DNA from: UBA6120 sp964639215
GTDB taxonomy: Bacteria; Bacillota_I; Bacilli_A; RFN20; CAG-826
Length of the DNA stretch: 64,000 nucleotides
NCBI GenBank assembly: GCA_964639215.1
Contig: CAZXCV010000001.1
Span: 40,319-104,318 of the forward strand
Reading direction: 5' to 3'
Every line of letters starts with the position of its first letter. The stretch's first letter is position 1. The translations under genes and the position numbers were made by a program. Below the pieces are notes generated by a model, which was not told the DNA's origin, did not search any database, and was given only the letters and a program-made list of their open reading frames with translations. Below, one piece after another: positions 33,171 to 41,270 of this stretch.

Positions 33171-35708
33171 TTATTCCTCACTCACGTGGATTTCATTTCC
33201 TATTTCATCATAACGAACTAAAACTTTTATGCCTTTGTTCGATTGTGGATTATCAGGACCAGGTGCCAAAATTCCTTCAGACTGCAATCGTTTAATCAAA
33301 CGTGCAACCCGTGAAAATCCCATCTTAAAATCGCGAATGATGCGACTACCAGACATATATTCGTTTTGCATGACATAGCGTTTGATTTCATCATACATGT
33401 CATCAGGCTGATCATCATAAGATCCAGGAAAAGCTGGACCCATCGCCGTAACATCAACAAGATTTTCGAAATCAGGATCATAATTTGGTTGACTATGACT
33501 CTTAACAAAGCGAACAATTCTTCCCGTATCATCTTCACTGACAAATGCCCCTTGGAGGCGCAATTCACCGTAGCGTGATAATTTTGGACAGCTGACGATC
33601 ATGTCACCATTACCAAGTAATTTTTCAGCACCGGCGTGACCAAGAACAGTCACCGAATCGACTTGTGCATTCATTTGTAAAGCAACTTTGGTAATAATAT
33701 TGTTCTTGATATTTCCGGATACTACGCGGGTAATCGGACGTTGGGTGGCGATAATTAAATGAATACCAGCGGCGCGTGACATTGCGGCTAACCGTTCAAC
33801 GCTCTCACTAATCGATGGAATGCTTTCAACGAGATCAGCATATTCATCGACAATTAGGATAATTAGCGGCAGTGGTGCTTGACCATTATCGCGGGCATAG
33901 CGATTGTATGAATCGATATTCAATAAACCAACGCTTTTCATAATGTCATAGCGTCGATGCATTTCATTCAATAAGCGCGACAAGGCGACTTTGGCTTGTG
34001 CATAATCATTAATAATTGGTGCTAATAAGTGTGGGATGTCGCTATAACGAGCCATTTCGACATGTTTGGGATCAATGATTAAGAGTCGGACATCATCGGG
34101 ATGAACGCGCATGAGAATTGTCATAATCAGCGTATGCATAAACACGGATTTGCCACTTCCAGTTGTACCAGCGACAAGCATGTGAATGATGTCTTTGATC
34201 GGTAACACTTCGATTTTGCCCAAGATGTTTTTGCCAAATGGTATCACTACGCGTTGATGATATTCGGGATTAGCATCGATATTGCGAATGATTTCCTTAA
34301 AACTGACAATGCCAATCTTCTCATTTGGAACCTCAAGTGAAGATGTTGTTTTTCCAGGGACAACTTCAGTGAATAAAGATGGCATGCCGCCTAATCTTAT
34401 CGATATTTCATTAATAACGGTGGCCACGGTTTTAACGAGGGTTGAACGGTCAAGTTGGATATCAAACGAGGTAAATGATGGTCCGACTTGAAAGGAGACA
34501 GCCTCAGCTTTGACACCTAAATCAAGAAAAGCTTCATTGATAATGGCTAAACGCTTGATGGCAATTTCTTCATTATATTCAAAATCTGCTTCTTCAGGCA
34601 CGTCATCAAGTAAATCGATGCTTGGATATTCATATAATGATGATGGTTGGGGTATCGATTCATGAGTGCTTAGCTCAGATCGTGGTAACGATGGCGAAAT
34701 ATCCGGCCTTACCGTTTCTAAGGTTACTGTCGCTCGTTTTAATACACTAGTTGCTTGGTGGCCTGGTCGCGTTAAACTAAGAGAAGTTGTTGGTGTTGGT
34801 TCATATGATTGTTTGGGTGCTTCTGGCACTGGTTGTTGCAGTTGACGTTGATACGTTAATGGTGGTTGTTCATCAACTTGAGTTTGGCGGCGATAAATCG
34901 GCTTTCGTAAAGTCGAAGCTTGTGTTTCACGAGCTAATGGTCGCGAATAAGCGGTTGTCACTTGTTGCGGACGCGGAACAAAACTGACTGTCGGTCGTGG
35001 TTTTTCAACCATCGCAGGTGGTTTGGATTCCACCGGTACTGGAACAAAATCATCTGCCGGTGTTTCGATGGCTTTAGCAGCTGCCAAGTGTTGTTGTTCA
35101 ATCCGGCGCTCTTGTTGTGCTTTTCTGATGACTTTAAAAAGAAATCGCCATAGCAATCCGAGTGACATGATGACACCGATTGCTAAAACGACATATAGCA
35201 AATTAAAACCATTGGCACCACCTATGGATGTCATCAACCCCAACATCATAAATCCGACGATGCCACCTGATATTTCCTGGCCATATATCGCTGGGATGTC
35301 TTTTAATAGTGGAATGAATCCTTTGTAAGTATTAAAAAAGTTTTGGAGCGTTACTGGTGTCAAATATCCAGCATTTATAAGGGTGTAGTGACTGAATAAC
35401 CCAAGTGTCGCTATCAGTGTTAATGTCAAACCAAGCGACATCAAATTGAAATGGATTTCCAGTGCTTGGCGCCGAATGATACGATAAAAACCAAGGAATA
35501 TAATGAATAGAAATCCGATGAAATTGAAATTTCCAAAAAACACGGTAATCGTGTAATTAAACACTCCACTGACAATCGTCATATTTGTAAACCCCAAAAC
35601 GCCAATGAGCACCCACATAATGCCAATGAGCACAGCTTCAAAGTCGTGATTTACCAGGGGATTAAATGAACTGATTCTGTTTAATTGGTTTTGCTTTTTA
35701 CGCGCCAT
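33171..35708 (-). CDS. ftsK: DNA translocase FtsK/SpoIIIE
   Basis: Septal DNA pump that clears chromosomes during division. It has 845 residues from the ATG at 35708. Four membrane helices cover residues about 20-185. A Pro/Gln/Thr-rich linker follows to about residue 340. The motor has Walker A AGTTGSGKSVFMHT and Walker B LIILIVDEYADL, and the C-terminal gamma winged helix reads SGSRIIRDFKMGFSRVARLIKRLQ. An earlier ATG at 35717 is only two bases from a TATAAT box (35725-35720), so MARKK is preferred. There is no SD; a leaderless start is suspected. Confidence 0.97.
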   Translation of the reverse strand: MARKKQNQLNRISSFNPLVNHDFEAVLIGIMWVLIGVLGFTNMTIVSGVFNYTITVFFGNFNFIGFLFIIFLGFYRIIRRQALEIHFNLMSLGLTLTLIATLGLFSHYTLINAGYLTPVTLQNFFNTYKGFIPLLKDIPAIYGQEISGGIVGFMMLGLMTSIGGANGFNLLYVVLAIGVIMSLGLLWRFLFKVIRKAQQERRIEQQHLAAAKAIETPADDFVPVPVESKPPAMVEKPRPTVSFVPRPQQVTTAYSRPLARETQASTLRKPIYRRQTQVDEQPPLTYQRQLQQPVPEAPKQSYEPTPTTSLSLTRPGHQATSVLKRATVTLETVRPDISPSLPRSELSTHESIPQPSSLYEYPSIDLLDDVPEEADFEYNEEIAIKRLAIINEAFLDLGVKAEAVSFQVGPSFTSFDIQLDRSTLVKTVATVINEISIRLGGMPSLFTEVVPGKTTSSLEVPNEKIGIVSFKEIIRNIDANPEYHQRVVIPFGKNILGKIEVLPIKDIIHMLVAGTTGSGKSVFMHTLIMTILMRVHPDDVRLLIIDPKHVEMARYSDIPHLLAPIINDYAQAKVALSRLLNEMHRRYDIMKSVGLLNIDSYNRYARDNGQAPLPLIILIVDEYADLVESIPSISESVERLAAMSRAAGIHLIIATQRPITRVVSGNIKNNIITKVALQMNAQVDSVTVLGHAGAEKLLGNGDMIVSCPKLSRYGELRLQGAFVSEDDTGRIVRFVKSHSQPNYDPDFENLVDVTAMGPAFPGSYDDQPDDMYDEIKRYVMQNEYMSGSRIIRDFKMGFSRVARLIKRLQSEGILAPGPDNPQSNKGIKVLVRYDEIGNEIHVSEE

Positions 35709-35719
35709 AACTAGCATTT

Positions 35720-35728
35720 ATTATAGCA
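35720..35728 (-). promoter_or_regulatory. Extended -10 promoter element of ftsK
   Basis: On the minus strand TGC then TATAAT (35725-35720), ending 11 bases before the ATG at 35708. The -35 is weak. No SD follows, so the predicted 5' end is within a few bases of the start codon. Confidence 0.6.
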
Positions 35729-35831
35729 AACATCTCATTATTTTAATGAGAACAATTTAAAATTATTCAGAGCACTTCCTTGTTCTAAAACCCATGATAT
35801 AATTATGTAATCTCTTATTGGAGGGTTTGTT

Positions 35832-36791
35832 GTGCGACGTTTGTCACTTTGGCTTGTGCCGTTATTTGCGATCACGCTAACTGCATGTGCATCTGATCAG
35901 GACATTGTCTTCACTGAAGACACACCATTCGTTATAGAATTAGCGTCTGATCACATGCGCATCATGCAAGTTACTGATTTGCATTTGACATATGGCTTTG
36001 ACCGTAATGACCAAAATACTTATCGGTTAATCGAAGCGTTAGCCGAACATACTAATCCTGACATTATTGTGGTCACTGGCGACCTCACCATGACACCACT
36101 GGCACCTTCGATTTATCGGCAATTTACGCGCCGGATGGACAAGATTGGTATTCCATGGACGTTTGTGTTTGGCAATCATGATTCCGACTTCAATTCTTAT
36201 AAACGTATTCTCTCTAGCGTAGCTAGTGTTACAACTGAACACATGCTTTTTAAAATCGGACCCGAATTGACAGATGGCGGTTATGGTAACTTTATGATTG
36301 AAGCACGCTATCAAGATTCTCCATTTCATAAAATGTATTTACTTGATACCAAAAATGAATTTAATGGTCTCAACGACTATGATTGGCTCAGTGAAGATCA
36401 AGTCGCTTGGTATTCCACCCATGCAGCTGATGATGCAATCAACTCACTTGAATCTACCGTATATATGCATATCCCACTTCTACAGTACAACGAATTTGCC
36501 ACCCATACGCTTATCGATGGGCAGATGGGGGAAGATCGCGTTTATGCGCAAGGGCAAGAAACTGGGTTTTTCGATGCGATGGTCGCTCACGGTGTTTCTA
36601 AAGGCGTCTATGTTGGTCATGATCACTTATCAAACTTCAGCTTCATCAAAGACGGCATCATGCTAGCATATGGCCAAACAAGCGGTTATAACGGCTACGG
36701 TCAAATTGAGCGAGGAGCTCGCATTATCGAAATTGATAATCTCGGTCAACTCAGTTCTTATCTTGTGACTGATGCGGTGGTGACATTATGA
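35832..36791 (+). CDS. Calcineurin-like metallophosphoesterase lipoprotein
   Basis: A 319-residue exported phosphoesterase. The signal ends in the lipobox LTAC (Cys about 19). The metallophosphatase motifs follow in order: VTDLHLTYG (Asp and His), VVTGDLT, FGNHDSD, and the late VGHDHLSN; a further His lies in YMHIPLL. The family hydrolyses phosphomono- or diesters with two metals. The best resemblance is to surface phosphodiesterases of the purple acid/DcrB-like type, but the substrate is unknown. The start is GTG with SD GGAGG; a TATAAT-like box lies near 35797. The stop (TGA) overlaps the next gene. Confidence 0.88.
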   Translation: MRRLSLWLVPLFAITLTACASDQDIVFTEDTPFVIELASDHMRIMQVTDLHLTYGFDRNDQNTYRLIEALAEHTNPDIIVVTGDLTMTPLAPSIYRQFTRRMDKIGIPWTFVFGNHDSDFNSYKRILSSVASVTTEHMLFKIGPELTDGGYGNFMIEARYQDSPFHKMYLLDTKNEFNGLNDYDWLSEDQVAWYSTHAADDAINSLESTVYMHIPLLQYNEFATHTLIDGQMGEDRVYAQGQETGFFDAMVAHGVSKGVYVGHDHLSNFSFIKDGIMLAYGQTSGYNGYGQIERGARIIEIDNLGQLSSYLVTDAVVTL

Positions 36792-36934
36792 AGCTATTTG
36801 ATCGTCTGATTGTGTTGTTCCTTGCCATCTTTTGGTTTGTCGCTGCCGTCTTTTTCTTTCGCTTTTACTACATGGCAATTCTACCAGGACTCGCACTGAT
36901 TTTTGTATTTGTCGGAGGACGCAAACGTGTTTGA
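36788..36934 (+). CDS. Very small membrane protein (48 residues), unknown
   Basis: A 48-residue peptide with two hydrophobic stretches (LIVLFLAIFWFVAAVFFF and MAILPGLALIFVFVGG) and a basic C-terminus (RKRV). It starts with ATG overlapping the stop of the phosphoesterase gene as ATGA, and its own end contains the SD (GGAGG) and GTG start of the next gene. This tight triple overlap supports that it is translated. No family is recognised. Confidence 0.65.
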   Translation: MKLFDRLIVLFLAIFWFVAAVFFFRFYYMAILPGLALIFVFVGGRKRV

Positions 36935-37202
36935 ACTCATGATTGGCGTCGCCGTAATCAGTTATATCATCACATTGTTTGGGATGCCCCTTATCCTCTT
37001 GCTGTTACGAATCCTTGAGGTCGTCACGAGACGAATGAAGTTAAAGGATGCGTTAATTGTCATTTTGACACCGCTATCGCTTGGATATTTTTATCTCATA
37101 CCTTCACATGGCGTCATTAAAAAGTTTTATCGTGGCCTCGCAATTTTCTTTACAGTACTACTACTGATAGGAAGCTTCTTTATCTTCTATATGAGCAAAT
37201 GA
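36927..37202 (+). CDS. Small membrane protein (91 residues), unknown
   Basis: A 91-residue protein with three hydrophobic stretches: FELMIGVAVISYIITLFGMPLIL, LIVILTPLSLGYFYL, and LAIFFTVLLLIGSFFIFYM. The GTG start at 36927 has SD GGAGG eight bases upstream, inside the previous small gene; an upstream TTG in frame is less well supported. It ends the phosphoesterase operon, right before the bidirectional terminator. Function is not known; it may form a complex with the other two products. Confidence 0.7.
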   Translation: MFELMIGVAVISYIITLFGMPLILLLLRILEVVTRRMKLKDALIVILTPLSLGYFYLIPSHGVIKKFYRGLAIFFTVLLLIGSFFIFYMSK

Positions 37203-37204
37203 AA

Positions 37205-37228
37205 AATGCGCCAGAAGGCGCATTTATT
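37205..37228. terminator. Bidirectional intrinsic terminator
   Basis: Arms AATGCGCC (37205-37212) and GGCGCATT (37217-37224) with loop AGAA; T-rich on the plus side and a run of A (37202-37206) serving as T-run on the minus side. It ends both the rightward phosphoesterase operon and the leftward RNase J gene. Confidence 0.9.
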
Positions 37229-38914
37229 TTAGTTATCGATATCAATGATAATCGGTATCACAAGCGGTCGCTTGCCTGTTTCTCGACGGATAAAACGCAG
37301 CGATTTATCAATGATTTGCTGGCGTGTATCATCAAGTAAAACAAACGATTTGCTTAAGTAATCTTGAATTCCTTCTTTATAAATCGCGATTAATTCTTTT
37401 AGTACATTTTCTGAGTCTTTAATGAAGACAAAACCCCGCATTTGGATATCGGGTCCGGCAATAATCTGTTTTAGTTTTTTCGAGATCGTGATGCCCATCA
37501 CAATCACGCCATCATCTGCTAATTGTTGCCGTTCGGTAATCACATTGGTGCGCACATCACCAACACCAAGTCCATCAATCAAAACATCGCCAGTGTTGAT
37601 GAGATCAAGCTCGTGATTTAAGACACGCGCTTTGCCATCGTTTATCTCAAGGACCATCCCATTATCCATTAAAAACGTATTTAAATGGTTAAGACCAATT
37701 CCCATCGAGACAGCGAGTTTCGCGTTAGCGACGAGTTCGACATATTCACCTTTGACCGGCATGTAATATTTTGGTTTTAGTAACGATATCAACGTCTTCA
37801 GATCTTCTTCCTGGGCATGCATGCTCGAGATTTTTTTGCGGGTGATATTGACGACGTTCGCGCCACTACGATAAAGTTCATCAATCGCGTCAGTTGCCAA
37901 AATCTCGATACCTGGAGCGCTAGGTGCCGCAGCAATAAACGTGTCTCCGACTCTAATTTTTAGGGTCTTGTCTTCATTCTCACCAATAGCAAGAACTCCA
38001 ATCTTTTTATATATTTCTTCACCCGACCCCATCATTAATATCACGAGATCTTGTGGAGGCATCCGCAGATGGTTTTCTCGTAAAATAATTTTATCCTTCG
38101 GTAATGTCAAAGAGCCAAATTCCTGGAACGTACGAATGTAATCTTCGGTTTCCTTATCATAGAAAATAATTTTTTTACCTTGGGAAAATGCATAGTTGAT
38201 GGCTTCTTCGAGATTATAAACCGACTGGTTATACAGTGCGATAAAAATACGCCCCGTCGCCTCTTGGAAAGGAAGTGATAGATGCGGTAGTAGGCGATGA
38301 TTTGGTGAGGTGTACCCTGGTTTATCGGCGCCACCACTCTCGGTTAACAGTAAAAGCGTGTCACGTTCGGCAATTTTAGCTAAAGCATTGAAGTCATGCT
38401 TATAATTTTTATTGGCATTATGTTCAATAATGAAATCACCAGAATAAACGATATTGCCGTAAGGAGTACTTATTGAAAAACCAGAGGTATCCATGATCGA
38501 ATGAACTGTTTGGAAAAAATCGAACTGATAGCCCGAAATATTGACATGGTCAGTTGGTTTAATGGGGCGGAATTCGTAGTTAAGGTTTGATTTAAACTTT
38601 TCAGAAAACTGTTTAATAAGTGCGATTGTGGCGTTAGAACCATAAATCGGCGCTGGCACTTTCCGATAGAGGTAGGGAAGTGCCCCCATTTGATCATCGT
38701 GACCGTGAGTAATAATATATGCGCGAACGCGGTCTTTGTTCGTGACGAGATAGTCAAAGTTAGGAATAATCGCATCGATGCCTGGATGCGTCGCATCGGG
38801 ATATTTAAGACCGGCTTCAATCACAAATAAATCGTGATTTAAATCGATGACAAAGAGACATTTGCCATTTTCGTCGAGGCCGCCTAAAGCGAACACGCGA
38901 ATGGGTGTAGACAT
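37229..38914 (-). CDS. RNase J-type protein with altered active site (RNase J2-like)
   Basis: A 561-residue metallo-beta-lactamase/beta-CASP protein of the RNase J family. The N-terminal IRVFALGGLDENGKC, the metallo motif THGHDDQMGALPYL (residues 69-82) and the VHSIMDTSGF and SGDF blocks are in place. Two ligands are changed: canonical HxHxDH is HxHxDQ (Gln75), and the C-terminal PVHGEY is PVKGEY (Lys388). The beta-CASP region GSGEE also departs from GSQGEP. It may be a weak or inactive partner, as J2 often is in J1/J2 complexes. SD GGAGG supports the ATG at 38914 over the longer open frame. A clear promoter lies upstream (38972-38999). Confidence 0.88.
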   Translation of the reverse strand: MSTPIRVFALGGLDENGKCLFVIDLNHDLFVIEAGLKYPDATHPGIDAIIPNFDYLVTNKDRVRAYIITHGHDDQMGALPYLYRKVPAPIYGSNATIALIKQFSEKFKSNLNYEFRPIKPTDHVNISGYQFDFFQTVHSIMDTSGFSISTPYGNIVYSGDFIIEHNANKNYKHDFNALAKIAERDTLLLLTESGGADKPGYTSPNHRLLPHLSLPFQEATGRIFIALYNQSVYNLEEAINYAFSQGKKIIFYDKETEDYIRTFQEFGSLTLPKDKIILRENHLRMPPQDLVILMMGSGEEIYKKIGVLAIGENEDKTLKIRVGDTFIAAAPSAPGIEILATDAIDELYRSGANVVNITRKKISSMHAQEEDLKTLISLLKPKYYMPVKGEYVELVANAKLAVSMGIGLNHLNTFLMDNGMVLEINDGKARVLNHELDLINTGDVLIDGLGVGDVRTNVITERQQLADDGVIVMGITISKKLKQIIAGPDIQMRGFVFIKDSENVLKELIAIYKEGIQDYLSKSFVLLDDTRQQIIDKSLRFIRRETGKRPLVIPIIIDIDN

Positions 38915-38971
38915 AAGAAATCCTCCAAAACAATATAAATAATCGTGCCTTATGTTAATAAAGTTAGCATT

Positions 38972-38999
38972 ATTATACAAAACATTCGGATAATTTCAA
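38972..38999 (-). promoter_or_regulatory. Promoter of the RNase J-type gene
   Basis: Minus strand TTGAAA (38999-38994), 16 bases, TATAAT (38977-38972). About 57 bases of leader precede the ATG at 38914. Confidence 0.75.
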
Positions 39000-39040
39000 T
39001 CAATTAGCAAATAGTTATCACTATTTTCGAACTTGAGACA

Positions 39041-39667
39041 TCATTGCATATTCCCAAGATCAAATGAGTTATCGTCATGAGTTTGATAATTTACGGGTTC
39101 ATAATAACGCATGCTCATACCATCATCATTGACGAGCACGCGTCGATTCATTTTCGTCAAGATGATTGAGACATAATAGTCACCAATCGACCCGGCGATA
39201 TTTTGTGCTTGAATCACTAGTATCGGCCAATACCAATTGTTAACAGGACCACTGACCGATGTGATACATATTAGCAGCAGTGTCAAAATTAAACCCAAAA
39301 TAGTGACGGGAGCTAGAGCAATCACCATGTACTCGGGACGTGAAAAATAACCCCGTTTCATACCGGCATAAGCCGCCCAGACGTGAAAACCGAAATTTAT
39401 GGGCTCTTTTGCAAAGATTCGCATAAATAATGCATGAACTGCCTCATGAAGAAAAATGTAAAGGAAGAGTCCGCCAATTATACTTACAAAATGATATGGT
39501 TCTAAATCCATCCCATAAGGAATTGGTTTCAATAAAAATCCAAGTCCTAGAATAATGATAAAAATAACAGCGCTCAAAATATTGAGGAATACAGCGAGAC
39601 GATGATTGGCTTTGAGATCGATTTCACGCGCGAGTTGGTACTCGGGGGGCAACAAGTTTTTGCTCAT
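39041..39667 (-). CDS. DUF3267 putative zincin membrane metallopeptidase
   Basis: A 208-residue membrane protein with four or five hydrophobic helices. It carries the zinc-peptidase motif HEAVH in FLHEAVHALFMRIFA (about residue 74), which fits the DUF3267 group of putative membrane-embedded zincins. No substrate is known. The start overlaps the DUF1667 gene stop as ATGA, so it is read with the oxidoreductase triad, though a functional link is not obvious. Confidence 0.82.
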   Translation of the reverse strand: MSKNLLPPEYQLAREIDLKANHRLAVFLNILSAVIFIIILGLGFLLKPIPYGMDLEPYHFVSIIGGLFLYIFLHEAVHALFMRIFAKEPINFGFHVWAAYAGMKRGYFSRPEYMVIALAPVTILGLILTLLLICITSVSGPVNNWYWPILVIQAQNIAGSIGDYYVSIILTKMNRRVLVNDDGMSMRYYEPVNYQTHDDNSFDLGNMQ

Positions 39668-40017
39668 TTAATGACGCTGCGTGTGGCGATTAAATCAACT
39701 TGAAGTCCGAGGATGTTTGAGATGATCACTTGCCGCAACTTTACCGGTGCACTGACAGTGATTTTATTAAGCTCGGCCATCACCGCAAATATTTGATCTT
39801 TCGGGATTTCACCACTTGTTACAACTGGTAAACGCGTGAGTTGCGAACTGCAAATTTTAACAGTTGAGGCTAGGAGGCGCTTCGGAGCCAATAACTCGGT
39901 TTTTCCATAGATAACGCCACGCGGACATCCTTGACCAGTAACATTTAATTGCTCATCGACTTGGAGTCGGCAACCTTTCGGACAAACGATGCATATCAAT
40001 TCTTTGACGTGATTCAT
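39664..40017 (-). CDS. DUF1667 cysteine-rich protein of the glycerol-3-phosphate oxidoreductase cluster
   Basis: A 117-residue protein with a cysteine-rich head (CIVCPKGC and GQGCPRG, four cysteines) and a C-terminal segment typical of DUF1667. In Firmicutes the family regularly follows the GlpA-like and FAD oxidoreductase genes, exactly as here, and may bind an iron-sulfur cluster or pass electrons. It overlaps both neighbours by four bases, so all three proteins are made together. Confidence 0.88.
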   Translation of the reverse strand: MNHVKELICIVCPKGCRLQVDEQLNVTGQGCPRGVIYGKTELLAPKRLLASTVKICSSQLTRLPVVTSGEIPKDQIFAVMAELNKITVSAPVKLRQVIISNILGLQVDLIATRSVIK

Positions 40018-41270
40018 ACGCGCTCCTGAATCGATACCGTTAATGGTAAATCGTGAATAAATTCGATTGTTGCTGGTAGCGTGATATTAATCATCTCTGA
40101 CGGTATGGCGACTTGATGGAATGCTCTTTTAATTATTTTTTCTCCTTGGGAAATAATCATAAAGACGTTTTTCATTGGCCTAGTTACCCGAAACTTAAGT
40201 TCGATCGGTTCATAAATATGCGCTAAGTCAATTCGTTGTGGCACAACATAACCGATACCTTTCAGCGGCTGGACATTGATAAATTTCGCATCGATGGTTT
40301 TATCTTCAAACACGAATTTAGCCGCCATTTTGCCAGCGATTTTACCTTCAGATGATACAAAATCAACTAGGTCGTGAACATGGAGCACATTACCGCAACT
40401 ATACACACCTGGGATATCTGTCTGCAAGTTTTGATCGACTTTTGCCCCACGGGTTTTATCGGTAGTCACTGCAAGCTTATCTAATAATTCATTTGATGGA
40501 ATAAGACCGATTGATAAGAGCAATGTGTCGACTTCAAATTCCATTTCTGTGCCTAATATTGGTTTAAAAGTCTCATCAACTTGGCTGATGACAATTTTTT
40601 CTAGTTTATGTTTACCAATTATTTTGGTGACAGTGTGTGATAAATAAAGGGGGATATCATAATCAATGAGGCACTGGACAATGTTGCGATTAAGGCCATT
40701 ACTATATGGCATAATTTCAGCAACACCAAGGACTTTTGCACCTTCAAGTGTCATCCGTCGCGCCATAATTAGACCAATATCACCACTGCCAAGAATGAAA
40801 ATTTTCTTACCGACGAGATAACCATCGATGTTTAAATATCGTTGAGCTAATCCGGCGGTAATGACACCGCTGGGGCGATCACCAGGTAGGGCAATCGAAC
40901 CGGCGTTACGTTCATAACACCCAGTGGCTAAAATTACTGTTTTCGCTATAATTTCAACGATGCCTTCGCTAGCATTTGAATAAGTAATAACCTTATCTTC
41001 CGTCATGTTCATGACCATAGTCTCAAGCCGATATGCAATGCCTCGATTCGTTAAAGCATCGATAAACCGTTCGGCATATTCTGGACCTGTCAATTGTTCT
41101 TTGAACTCTTGGAGGCCGAAGCCAGGGTGAATGCACTGATTCAAAATACCACCAAGAAAACTATCTTTTTCCAATACCAAAATATCACGTAATCCCGCAT
41201 CATAGGCGCTTGTAGCAGCGGCCAAACCAGCAGAACCACCACCGATTATGACTAAATCAATCGTTTTCAT
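40014..41270 (-). CDS. FAD/NAD(P)-dependent oxidoreductase, GlpA-cluster partner
   Basis: A 418-residue flavoprotein with the FAD-binding fingerprint VIIGGGSAGLAAATSAYDAG and a family block GGILNQCIHPGFGLQEF. The central NAD-binding glycine motif is FILGSGDIGLIMARR. The end has VYSCGNVLHVHDLVD, the second FAD contact. It overlaps both the GlpA-like gene (14 bases) and DUF1667 gene (4 bases). Such pairs have been proposed to oxidise glycerol-3-phosphate or a similar substrate and pass electrons to NAD; the true acceptor is not known here. Confidence 0.9.
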   Translation of the reverse strand: MKTIDLVIIGGGSAGLAAATSAYDAGLRDILVLEKDSFLGGILNQCIHPGFGLQEFKEQLTGPEYAERFIDALTNRGIAYRLETMVMNMTEDKVITYSNASEGIVEIIAKTVILATGCYERNAGSIALPGDRPSGVITAGLAQRYLNIDGYLVGKKIFILGSGDIGLIMARRMTLEGAKVLGVAEIMPYSNGLNRNIVQCLIDYDIPLYLSHTVTKIIGKHKLEKIVISQVDETFKPILGTEMEFEVDTLLLSIGLIPSNELLDKLAVTTDKTRGAKVDQNLQTDIPGVYSCGNVLHVHDLVDFVSSEGKIAGKMAAKFVFEDKTIDAKFINVQPLKGIGYVVPQRIDLAHIYEPIELKFRVTRPMKNVFMIISQGEKIIKRAFHQVAIPSEMINITLPATIEFIHDLPLTVSIQERV

